Below are positions 10,887 to 18,498 of a DNA stretch of 64,000 nucleotides, one piece after another. Position numbers and translations under genes: made by a program. Source of the DNA: Mucilaginibacter_A sp965201005 (GTDB lineage Bacteria > Bacteroidota > Bacteroidia > Sphingobacteriales > Sphingobacteriaceae); assembly GCF_965201005.1 (NCBI RefSeq), contig NZ_OZ241747.1, positions 2,914,001 through 2,978,000 of the forward strand, given 5' to 3'. The notes under the pieces are model-generated. The model ran no database searches. It was given only the letters and a program-made list of their open reading frames with translations, and was not told the DNA's origin. How positions within the stretch are numbered: the first letter of the stretch is position 1; every line of letters starts with the position of its first letter.

Positions 10887-10980
10887 ATACTTCTTTTATC
10901 ACCTAAAATTTGGTGGTTTATGATAGGTTTTCTGTCAACAGTTATTACAAAAGCAAAATTTTAGGTGATAAAAGAAGCAT
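10887..10980. repeat. Type A inverted repeat pair with long arms
   Basis: Two arms of about 25 bases, ATACTTCTTTTATCACC followed by TAAAATTT at 10887 and its near-perfect reverse complement ending at 10980. This is one of the best matches to the extended consensus. Confidence 0.9.
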
Positions 10981-11027
10981 CGTAAAATTGTAAACCAAAA
11001 TTATACAAACCCTTAAAAATTTTGAAT

Positions 11028-13142
11028 ATGGAACAGGCAATATCAGGCTTAAATTTAATCAGAAGATATGGCCTGTTCTTCTTATTTTCAGTTTGTTCTT
11101 TTTCAGCAAAAGCACAATTATTTCCTGTTGACCGTAAAGGGTATAACCAAAATTCAGGCGTAAAAATAGTATCTAACCGTGATGGCCTTGCTGTTACCTG
11201 GCCGGCAGGAAATACCGGAAATGGCCGATTGTTGTTGAACATGCAGAATGGGAAACCTTTATTTAGCAGCATTCAGCTTGGGAAAGAAGGTGCTTACCAT
11301 ATGATTATCGAAAACACCGACCCGGAATTTATTTTGACCAAAGGCAAGCGCGACCTAATTTCGCAAAACGGCTGGAACATTTTTTTTGACAGAGTGCCTT
11401 TAAAGCCGCATCAATCTTATAAAATCAATTTTAACAAGAAAACCGCAAGCGTAAGCACTTCCGGCTCGCGCACAGTAATCAGCATAAATGGACTTGAAGC
11501 ACCAAACTTTAAAGGGAAATTAGAGATCACTTTATACAATGGGCAGCCGCTTTTTAATGTCGCAGCAGTTATTTCTACCCAAATTGATTCTACAGCGATT
11601 TTGTATGATGCCGGTTTGGTCAGCACGCAGCAGCCAGCAAAAAATATTTCCTGGAGTGATATTTATGATAAAATGCAGGCCTATAATCCCAAACTTGCGG
11701 ATACTGCCCAAAATATAGCTGTTAAATACCGAACGATCATCGCCCAAAACCCAACCGGCAGTTTGGCCATTTTCCCGGCACCGCACCAGTATTTTTATCC
11801 GTTGGACGAAGCTTTTAACCTGAAGTTTGTGTGGTACGGCAGCAATTATCGTAAAATGCTGCCGGGCTTTGGTTTTGGCATCCGGCAGGATTTGTATGGC
11901 GATAACCGTTATGTTCCCTGGTTCAATTCGCCGCCGGGAACGCAGCAACGTTTAAACTTTTTCTGCCTTTTAAATACCGGCAATGCAACCAACCTGCTGA
12001 CTGATGTAAAAAAATACACGCACAACGATAGCTATAAACCGCTGGCAGGATACAAAACCATGTCGAGTCATTTTCATAACGAGTTTATTTCGCGTGTCGT
12101 ACTTGCCGGTAAACCTGTGCTGGATACGCCTTCTTTTATTAAGGTATTTGAAAAATTAGGGGTGAATATTGTTCACCTGGCCGAGTTTCACGGAACAGGC
12201 CATCCGCGCGGACCGGACGAACAGCGTTTATTAGAGTTGAAAACGCTGTTTGAGCAATGCAGACGCTTGTCCTCGGCAAATTTCCTGTTGCTTCCCGGAG
12301 AAGAACCGAACGAATTTTTTGGCGGCCATTGGCTGGAGTTTTTTCCGAAACCGGTTTACTGGATCATGTCGAGAAAAGCCGGTGTACCTTTTATAACTAC
12401 CGATCAGGAACACGGAAAAATATATCACATCGGCAGCAAAGAAGACATGTTAAATTTATTAAAAGCTGAAAACGGACTGGCCTGGACGGCACATGCACGA
12501 ACAAAAGGTTCTACCGGTTTCCCTGATGCATATAAAGAAGAAGCTTTTTACAAATCCGACCGTTTTTTGGGTGCCGCCTGGAAAGCTTTGCCGGCCGATC
12601 TTTCGCAACCAAGATTAGGAAAACGGGTGCTTGATTTGATGGATGACATGAACAACTGGGGTTTGCATAAAAAAGTGCTGGCCGAATCTGATCTTTTCTC
12701 TATCGAGCCGGAGAATGAAATGTATGCCCACGTAAATGTTAACTATTTGCAAATGAACAAGTTGCCGAGTTTCAATTCGGGCTGGCAACCAATCCTTGAT
12801 GTGCTGCAAAGCGGAAAATTCTTTTCTTCAACCGGAGAAGTTTTGATACCGGAATTTACAGTTGATCACGCACAATCCGGGGAAACCATTCAACTTCCGG
12901 CCAATGACATGTGCGAAATCAGTTTTAAAGTTGACTGGACGTTTCCGCTAAATTTTGCTGAAATTATTTCGGGTGATGGCAAACAGGTTTATCGCGAAAA
13001 AATCGATTTAAAAGCTACTAAAGCTTTCGGAAATCAAACTTTCCATTTTCGCACCAATTTAAAAAATCGGAAATGGCTGCGTTTGGAAGTTTGGGACGCA
13101 GCGGCAAACGGTGCGTTTACACAAACGGTTTGGATAAAATAA
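11028..13142 (+). CDS. Secreted PHP-superfamily-like metallohydrolase of unknown substrate
   Basis: About 704 residues from the ATG at 11028; a TTG six bases earlier is also open. A signal peptide ends near FSAKA. The first third looks beta-rich and is unrecognised. From about residue 345 there are blocks in the order of a PHP metal site: SHFHNE (HxH), HLAEFHGTGHP, LLPGEEPN (PGxE), FGGHWLEFF and WTAHAR. The closest concept is the CehA/McbA-type PHP metallohydrolase group, but I do not recognise an exact family. It is the last gene of the (+) run of sugar-degrading enzymes, so a role on the same glycan, for example removing an ester or a substituent, is an inference. Confidence 0.6.
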   Translation: MEQAISGLNLIRRYGLFFLFSVCSFSAKAQLFPVDRKGYNQNSGVKIVSNRDGLAVTWPAGNTGNGRLLLNMQNGKPLFSSIQLGKEGAYHMIIENTDPEFILTKGKRDLISQNGWNIFFDRVPLKPHQSYKINFNKKTASVSTSGSRTVISINGLEAPNFKGKLEITLYNGQPLFNVAAVISTQIDSTAILYDAGLVSTQQPAKNISWSDIYDKMQAYNPKLADTAQNIAVKYRTIIAQNPTGSLAIFPAPHQYFYPLDEAFNLKFVWYGSNYRKMLPGFGFGIRQDLYGDNRYVPWFNSPPGTQQRLNFFCLLNTGNATNLLTDVKKYTHNDSYKPLAGYKTMSSHFHNEFISRVVLAGKPVLDTPSFIKVFEKLGVNIVHLAEFHGTGHPRGPDEQRLLELKTLFEQCRRLSSANFLLLPGEEPNEFFGGHWLEFFPKPVYWIMSRKAGVPFITTDQEHGKIYHIGSKEDMLNLLKAENGLAWTAHARTKGSTGFPDAYKEEAFYKSDRFLGAAWKALPADLSQPRLGKRVLDLMDDMNNWGLHKKVLAESDLFSIEPENEMYAHVNVNYLQMNKLPSFNSGWQPILDVLQSGKFFSSTGEVLIPEFTVDHAQSGETIQLPANDMCEISFKVDWTFPLNFAEIISGDGKQVYREKIDLKATKAFGNQTFHFRTNLKNRKWLRLEVWDAAANGAFTQTVWIK

Positions 13143-13176
13143 TTAGGGTTTGCGTTATTGATTGTTCCGGATGTTG

Positions 13177-13323
13177 ATGCTTCTTTTATCGGGTAAAAAT
13201 TGGTGAGCCTCACCCCGGCCCTCTCCAAAGGAGCGGGAGTTTAGCTGCACAAAGTTTTCAAAGTCCCTCTATTTTGGAGAGGGATTTTGGGTGAGGCCAA
13301 CTTTCACTCGGTAAAAGAAGCAT
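13177..13323. repeat. Type A repeat pair with another inverted repeat nested inside
   Basis: Outer half-sites are ATGCTTCTTTTATC at 13177 and GTAAAAGAAGCAT ending at 13323. Between them, 13205-13300 is a different, GC-richer inverted repeat with ends CCTCACCC...CCCTCTCC and GGAGAGGG...GGGTGAGG, of a kind often seen between genes in Bacteroidota. It lies at the convergent end of the hydrolase run and the 13338-16889 gene. Confidence 0.8.
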
Positions 13324-13337
13324 TCATTTTCAAAAAC

Positions 13338-16300
13338 TTATTTCACCTTGCGTTTATTCCCTTTGTAATCTGTAATAGAAATCGATTCTGCATCTTTGTC
13401 CAAAGCCAGCTTACGGGAAGATTGCGATAAAAAAGTAGAGCCGTAATAAAATTCCACATGCTTTTTCCGATTGTTTTTATAGATTACATCCGCACAAAAA
13501 TCAGTTGGTTTTAAGCTGATGTAACTGGTTTTTGATTTCGGTTTCGCAGCAAAAACTTTCAAACTATCCTGATTTTGGGTAGCTAAAAACAGCATATTTC
13601 CGTTAGCCTCATCAACGCAAGCCAAACCTTTTCCATCGCCTCCAACAAAAAAGCCACTGCCTGCAAGGGTATTTGCTTTAAAACCACCTTTGCCGTTTCC
13701 GTTTAAGTAAAGCCCGTTAAAAGCATCATGCCGACCGGTAAACGGTTCCATGCCGAAATCGTTGCCAACCATCAGCAAATCCAGTGCGCCGTCCTGGTTT
13801 ACATCCCGGGCAACCATGCCGTAAACCGGTGCCGTTTGTGTTTCCATTGGCATTGGCCGGATAGCAAACCTGCCGTTTCCCTGGTTTTCGATAAAACTCG
13901 TGTTCATGTCGGTTGCTTTCAGGATGATTGCGTTTTGCCGGTCTTCCTTGCTCCACAAATCATCCATTGTGGCGCGGCCGAAACCGCTGTATGTTGGATA
14001 TTTTTTACGGATACCGGCCACCTGACTGATCAAATCATCGCGCGTGTGCATCGGGAAAGGTTTGCGGCTGCCGTCTTCCGCCTTCATGTAGCAAAAAATC
14101 ATGGCGTCAAAAGAGCCATTGTTGTCCACATCTTTACCGATAATCGTCATCGGTTCTGTAAAAGAAGCTTTGAAATTAGAGTTCTGGCCCAGGTTTCCGG
14201 CAATATAGTCCATTTTTCCGTCGCCGTTAAAATCCCCGGCAACCAAACTGTTCCACCAGCCAACATGCTGTTCCAAACCGGAAGTTCTTTTTACAAAACC
14301 GTTTCCGGTATTTCTGAAAAATGTAATCGGCATCCATTCGCCTGCAATAATCAGGTCAACCCGGCCATCGTTGTCAAAATCAGACCACAACGCATCGGTT
14401 ACCATGCCCGGATGCTGCAAATCGGGACAAAGCTGTTTGGTGACATCCGTAAATTTCCCGCCATCGTTCCGCAGCAAATGGCTGTTGGGCGAAGTGGGAT
14501 AAGCACCGGAAACCGATCTTCCGCCAACAAACAAATCCAGGTCGCCATCGCCATCAAAATCTGCGGCTTTAACGCACGATCCGTTGTCGTATTCAATCGG
14601 TACGGCTGCAAAATCCCGTTCAAACTGTCCTTTTTTATTGTTGATGTAAAGCCTGTCCTGTGCCGAAGTATGGTTTTTTTCAAACTCATAACTGCCGCTC
14701 ACCACATACAAATCCAGAAAACCGTCATTGTTCGCATCAAACAAAAGTGCGCCCATATCTTCCTCTTCCTTAAAATCTTCGTGCAAAATCCGTTTTGTAT
14801 CGATGTGGAACCGGCCGGATTTATCCTGCATAAAAAAAGCACCTTTATTGCCGGCCGAACCGCCGATATAAAAATCATCAAAACCGTTGTTATCAATATC
14901 ACCCACCGCAACAGACGGGCCAAACTGACTTAATTTATGCGGCAAAGTGGGCTGAATGTTGTAATCTATTGCATCTTTTTCTTCATGTAGATAATTGATA
15001 CCCAATTGCTTGGCTATGGATTGAAAAACCGGGTTTACTTTTGTAAGAATGCCCGGAGCGATTGAACCCATACTGTTTTTATAGGCTATTTTTAAGGTTT
15101 GGTTACTTTTGATGTTTTGCAGCAACTGTGTTTTGCCATCAGCCCAGCGGATTCTTAACGAATCGATTGTGGTTGCTGAGCCTAAGCCAAAATGCGCTTT
15201 TGCATCATCGGTAGAGAGATAACCGCGACAAGGCTGCTGCTCGTAAAACTGTTGTTTGCCGTCGTAATAAATACGGATTGCAGCACCGATGCCAGCCGTG
15301 TTTTGAGCCGTTCCTTCTAAAGCTACACTTAAATAATTGTGGTTTTTGGGAGCGGTTTTCTGGTTGTTCAGCGTATTTTCATAAATAAAAGCAGCTTCAT
15401 CAATGTTGTTGATCACTAAATCCAGATCGCCATCATTGTCCAGATCAGCATAAACCCCGCCGGTTGAAAACGCCGGTTTGGTAATGCCCCAGTCTGCCGA
15501 TTGGTTTTTAAACGTATAACCGCCAGCATTTTTATAAGCGTAACTTACTGTTTTTACCACCGGAAAAGAATCGGCACTGGCTAAAGATGTATTTTCTTTA
15601 ACGGTACGGCCCTGCGCATTGCTGTAAAGCGCATGGTCCAGATCGGTTACATCGCGCGGATAACCGTTGGTAATCATCATATCGCGGTAGCCATCATTGT
15701 CAAAATCAGCAACTAATGGCGTCCAGCTCCAATCGGTTTGGTAAACGCCCGCCAAGTAAGCAATGTCGCTAAATTCTGTGTTTCCGCCCGGTGCTTTTCC
15801 CTGGTTCAACTGCAGCACGTTGCGGATATACTGCGGCTCGTAGTTATACTTTTTGTTGTCGATGTAAGTAATGTAATTATCGCCCATCAGCATGGTTTTT
15901 TTGCGTAGGTTTTCTTCGGGAAGCATTTCCAACGAAATCAAATCCTGCAAACCGTCATTATTGATGTCCACCATATCAGAACCCATCACAGACCAGCCCG
16001 TATGTTTAAAATATCCGGCAGCACGGTTGGTAAAAGTTCCGTTTTTATTGTTGATGTACAGCAGATCGTTGGAAATAAAATCATTGCCAACATAAATATC
16101 CGGCCAGCCATCTGCATTGATATCCGTAACAGCCACAGAATTGCCAAAACCTTCCATCACAATGCCAGCCTCTTTGGTTACATTGGTAAAAGTGTTGTTG
16201 CCATTGTTTCGGTACAAACGATCATTGTTGACTGCTTCGCCATGTGCCAGTTTTGGGCGATAAGCAACCGGCGTTCCTTTGTCCAGCACGTTGGTCAGCA

Positions 16301-16889
16301 CGTAAACATCCAGCAAACCGTCATTGTTATAATCAAAAAAAATGGCCTGCGTGCTATAACCGTTATCATCCAAACCATAGCTTTTGGCTGATTCTTTAAA
16401 AGTTGGCACACCGTCTTTATTCAGTTTTTGGTTGATGTATAACATGTTTCGGCGTTTGTTCGGATCAGGGTCAAAAGAAGCACAAACATAAATGTCAGGC
16501 CAGCCATCTGCATTAATATCTACTACAGAAACACCTGTGCTCCAGCGGTTTTCGCCACCAACGCCTGCAGCATCCGTAATATCCTGAAACTTTAAACCGC
16601 CTTTATTGAGGTACAGTTTATTGGAAACTATGTTGCCCGCAAAGTAAATATCGGGTAATCCGTCATGGTTAAAATCACCGATGCCAACACCCGCGCCGTT
16701 GTACAAATACGGATGGTTCAAAATATTTAAACTGTCACTTTCGGTAATTTTGTTGTTAAAATCGATATTTGTTGACGATTCTGGCAAGAGCTTAAAAAGC
16801 GTGTTTACATTTTTTTCTTTGGAGCAGGAAGTCAGTACAAGAACGGCAAGAATAATTGGCCATTTTAGCCGGGTAAAAGAAGTAAACAT
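13338..16889 (-). CDS. Giant FG-GAP/VCBS-repeat and ASPIC/UnbV lipoprotein (CRTAC1-like)
   Basis: An 1183-residue lipoprotein with lipobox LVLTSC near residue 22. It is built of repeated FG-GAP/VCBS propeller blades with calcium-binding-like loops (for example DFNHDGLPDIYFAGN, DINADGWPDIYVCAS, DFDNDGYRDMMITNG, DANNDGFLDLYVVSG). An ASPIC/UnbV-type segment is visible near residues 520-600 (GIGAAIRIYYDGKQQFYEQQPCRGYLS, HFGLG). Such surface proteins are frequent in Bacteroidota PULs, and their biochemical role is unknown; binding or adhesion is inferred. The start codon region is formed by a type A half-site (right half at 16863-16884), giving the peptide MFTSFTRLK. Type B cores lie at 15070-15085 and 15545-15558. 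It is divergent from the haloperoxidase-like gene. Confidence 0.85.
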   Translation of the reverse strand: MFTSFTRLKWPIILAVLVLTSCSKEKNVNTLFKLLPESSTNIDFNNKITESDSLNILNHPYLYNGAGVGIGDFNHDGLPDIYFAGNIVSNKLYLNKGGLKFQDITDAAGVGGENRWSTGVSVVDINADGWPDIYVCASFDPDPNKRRNMLYINQKLNKDGVPTFKESAKSYGLDDNGYSTQAIFFDYNNDGLLDVYVLTNVLDKGTPVAYRPKLAHGEAVNNDRLYRNNGNNTFTNVTKEAGIVMEGFGNSVAVTDINADGWPDIYVGNDFISNDLLYINNKNGTFTNRAAGYFKHTGWSVMGSDMVDINNDGLQDLISLEMLPEENLRKKTMLMGDNYITYIDNKKYNYEPQYIRNVLQLNQGKAPGGNTEFSDIAYLAGVYQTDWSWTPLVADFDNDGYRDMMITNGYPRDVTDLDHALYSNAQGRTVKENTSLASADSFPVVKTVSYAYKNAGGYTFKNQSADWGITKPAFSTGGVYADLDNDGDLDLVINNIDEAAFIYENTLNNQKTAPKNHNYLSVALEGTAQNTAGIGAAIRIYYDGKQQFYEQQPCRGYLSTDDAKAHFGLGSATTIDSLRIRWADGKTQLLQNIKSNQTLKIAYKNSMGSIAPGILTKVNPVFQSIAKQLGINYLHEEKDAIDYNIQPTLPHKLSQFGPSVAVGDIDNNGFDDFYIGGSAGNKGAFFMQDKSGRFHIDTKRILHEDFKEEEDMGALLFDANNDGFLDLYVVSGSYEFEKNHTSAQDRLYINNKKGQFERDFAAVPIEYDNGSCVKAADFDGDGDLDLFVGGRSVSGAYPTSPNSHLLRNDGGKFTDVTKQLCPDLQHPGMVTDALWSDFDNDGRVDLIIAGEWMPITFFRNTGNGFVKRTSGLEQHVGWWNSLVAGDFNGDGKMDYIAGNLGQNSNFKASFTEPMTIIGKDVDNNGSFDAMIFCYMKAEDGSRKPFPMHTRDDLISQVAGIRKKYPTYSGFGRATMDDLWSKEDRQNAIILKATDMNTSFIENQGNGRFAIRPMPMETQTAPVYGMVARDVNQDGALDLLMVGNDFGMEPFTGRHDAFNGLYLNGNGKGGFKANTLAGSGFFVGGDGKGLACVDEANGNMLFLATQNQDSLKVFAAKPKSKTSYISLKPTDFCADVIYKNNRKKHVEFYYGSTFLSQSSRKLALDKDAESISITDYKGNKRKVK

Positions 16890-17117
16890 GTTGGTTCTGT
16901 TGGTTTTAGCATCCGGATGATTGTTTTAATGATCCGCAAAATCATTAAGCTTTTATAGCTTTAGCCCTGTAAAGGAAATAGATTTTGAATATTAAAATTC
17001 GGCAAATCCTATCGAAAGTTCCCCATATCGTATCACATCCGGTTTGCAAATGATTATCGTTTGAATATCCATTAATTTTGGCTGATATTATAACCTTTTA
17101 TTTGTATTTGCCCAACG
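16890..17117. other. Divergent intergenic region
   Basis: 228 bases between the divergent UnbV-type and PAP2-type genes. It should hold both promoters. TAATTTTG on the (+) strand near 17072 fits the -7 consensus but lacks a well-spaced -33 TTG, so no promoter is called. Confidence 0.4.
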
Positions 17118-18440
17118 ATGTTTAGATTATGCTTCTTTTACGGCATGTTTTTACTGCTGTTCACTTCCTGCAAGAGCAACCAAAACTGGAAAAAACTGTC
17201 TGAAAACCCGGATTACATTCACCGCTCCATCAATGAAGTAACCGATGTAATGTTGTTTGATATTTACTCGCCGCCGGTTGCCAGTCGTGTTTACGCATAC
17301 ATCAGCGTGGCGGGTTATGAAGCGGCAATCAACGGGAACCCAAAATATCTTTCGCTTGCCGGGCAATTAAACGGATTGAAGAACCTGCCTAAACCTGATC
17401 CGCATAAAAAATACTGTTTTAATCTGGCAGCAGTGCAGGCAATTTTATCGGTTGGTAAAAAACTGGTCAATTCTGAAGGACGTATTGAGGCTTTTCACAC
17501 TAAAATGATGGCCGAATTTAAGGAGACCGGAATGCCGGACGAAGTTTTTGAAAACTCGGTGGCTTACGGAAATCTGGTGGCAAAAACAGTATTGGGCTGG
17601 GCTGCAGAAGATCATTATAAACAAACGCGCTCGCTGTCTAAATATAACGTGATGACAGATGAGGGATCATGGAAACCAACTCCGCCCGCTTATTTTAAGG
17701 CAGTTGAACCGAACTGGAACAAAATCCGGCCATTTGTGATAGATTCTGCGGGGCAGTTTAAACCTTTGCCAGCGATAGCCTTTTCATCAAAACCAAACAG
17801 CGAGTTTTATAAAATGGCCAAAGCCGTACATGACGCCGGAACGAATATTTCTGCAGAAAACAAACAAATTGCTGATTTTTGGGAGTGTAACCCATTTACA
17901 ATGAACACCAACGGGCACACCATGTTTGCGATCAAAAAACTATCGCCGGGTGGCCACTGGATCAATATCGGTGCGCTGGCGTGTAAAAAAACACACGCTG
18001 ATTATATTAAAACCGCTGAAACTTACGCCTGTTTATCAGTGGTTATTGCAGATGCTTTTATCAGCTGCTGGGACGAAAAATACCGCAGCAAAGTGATCCG
18101 GCCGGAAACGTATATCAACCAGTACATGGATCAAAACTGGATGCCGCTGCTGCAAACGCCGCCTTTCCCCGAATATACCAGCGGGCACAGTGTTATTTCT
18201 ATGGCTTCGGCGGTGATGCTGACGAAGTTGTTCGGTGATAATTTTAGTTTTGCCGATGATACGGAAGTGCCATTTGGCGTGCCGGTACGCCATTTTAAAT
18301 CGTTTGAAATTGCGGCCAGAGAAGCTGCCATTAGCCGGTTTTACGGCGGCATCCATTATATGAATTCGATTGAAAACGGCCTTACCGAAGGAAATCAACT
18401 GGCAATATTTGCTTCCCAAAAAATTAAAACCAGAAAATAA
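17118..18440 (+). CDS. PAP2 / vanadium haloperoxidase-like lipoprotein
   Basis: A 440-residue protein with lipobox LLLFTSC near residue 18. The PAP2/haloperoxidase phosphate (or vanadate) pocket is visible as KVIRPET, EYTSGHS and SRFYGGIH, all in the C-terminal third. The acidic residue often four positions after the last His is Ser here (HYMNS). Family members are acid phosphatases or vanadium haloperoxidases; many Bacteroidota lipoprotein versions are uncharacterised. Pairing with the adjacent UnbV-type gene is a recurrent arrangement in this phylum. The signal peptide codons 4-8 come from a type A half-site at 17129. Confidence 0.75.
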   Translation: MFRLCFFYGMFLLLFTSCKSNQNWKKLSENPDYIHRSINEVTDVMLFDIYSPPVASRVYAYISVAGYEAAINGNPKYLSLAGQLNGLKNLPKPDPHKKYCFNLAAVQAILSVGKKLVNSEGRIEAFHTKMMAEFKETGMPDEVFENSVAYGNLVAKTVLGWAAEDHYKQTRSLSKYNVMTDEGSWKPTPPAYFKAVEPNWNKIRPFVIDSAGQFKPLPAIAFSSKPNSEFYKMAKAVHDAGTNISAENKQIADFWECNPFTMNTNGHTMFAIKKLSPGGHWINIGALACKKTHADYIKTAETYACLSVVIADAFISCWDEKYRSKVIRPETYINQYMDQNWMPLLQTPPFPEYTSGHSVISMASAVMLTKLFGDNFSFADDTEVPFGVPVRHFKSFEIAAREAAISRFYGGIHYMNSIENGLTEGNQLAIFASQKIKTRK

Positions 18441-18442
18441 TA

Positions 18443-18486
18443 ATGCTTCTTTTACCTGCCTAAATTTAGGCAGGTAAAAGAAGCAT
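18443..18486. repeat. Perfect 44-bp palindrome made of two type A half-sites
   Basis: Two 22-base arms abut without a spacer, reading ATGCTTCTTTTACCTGCC then TAAA and its exact reverse complement. It starts 2 bases after the stop of the (+) gene and ends 12 bases before the stop of the (-) GH2. It is well placed to act as a bidirectional transcript end, though it lacks a classical T-tract. Confidence 0.92.
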
Positions 18487-18498
18487 ATAGAAACGGGA

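Noticed and set aside
12121..12145. CTTCTTTTATT in the PHP-like gene, and similar partial cores at 14159, 25934, 28563, 41528, 44380, 47699, 54361 and 57620
   Set aside because: The central 8-9 bases match but the ATR end is missing, so they were not counted as clear copies, though some may be decayed ones.
3202..13323. The inverted repeats as ordinary Rho-independent terminators
   Set aside because: Stems are AT-rich, many lack a T-tract after the stem, and the same word occurs singly and inside genes, so termination cannot be the sole explanation.
13728..14933. A 401-codon (+) frame opposite the UnbV-type gene
   Set aside because: It is the shadow of repeated FG-GAP blades; no signal, domain or promoter supports it.
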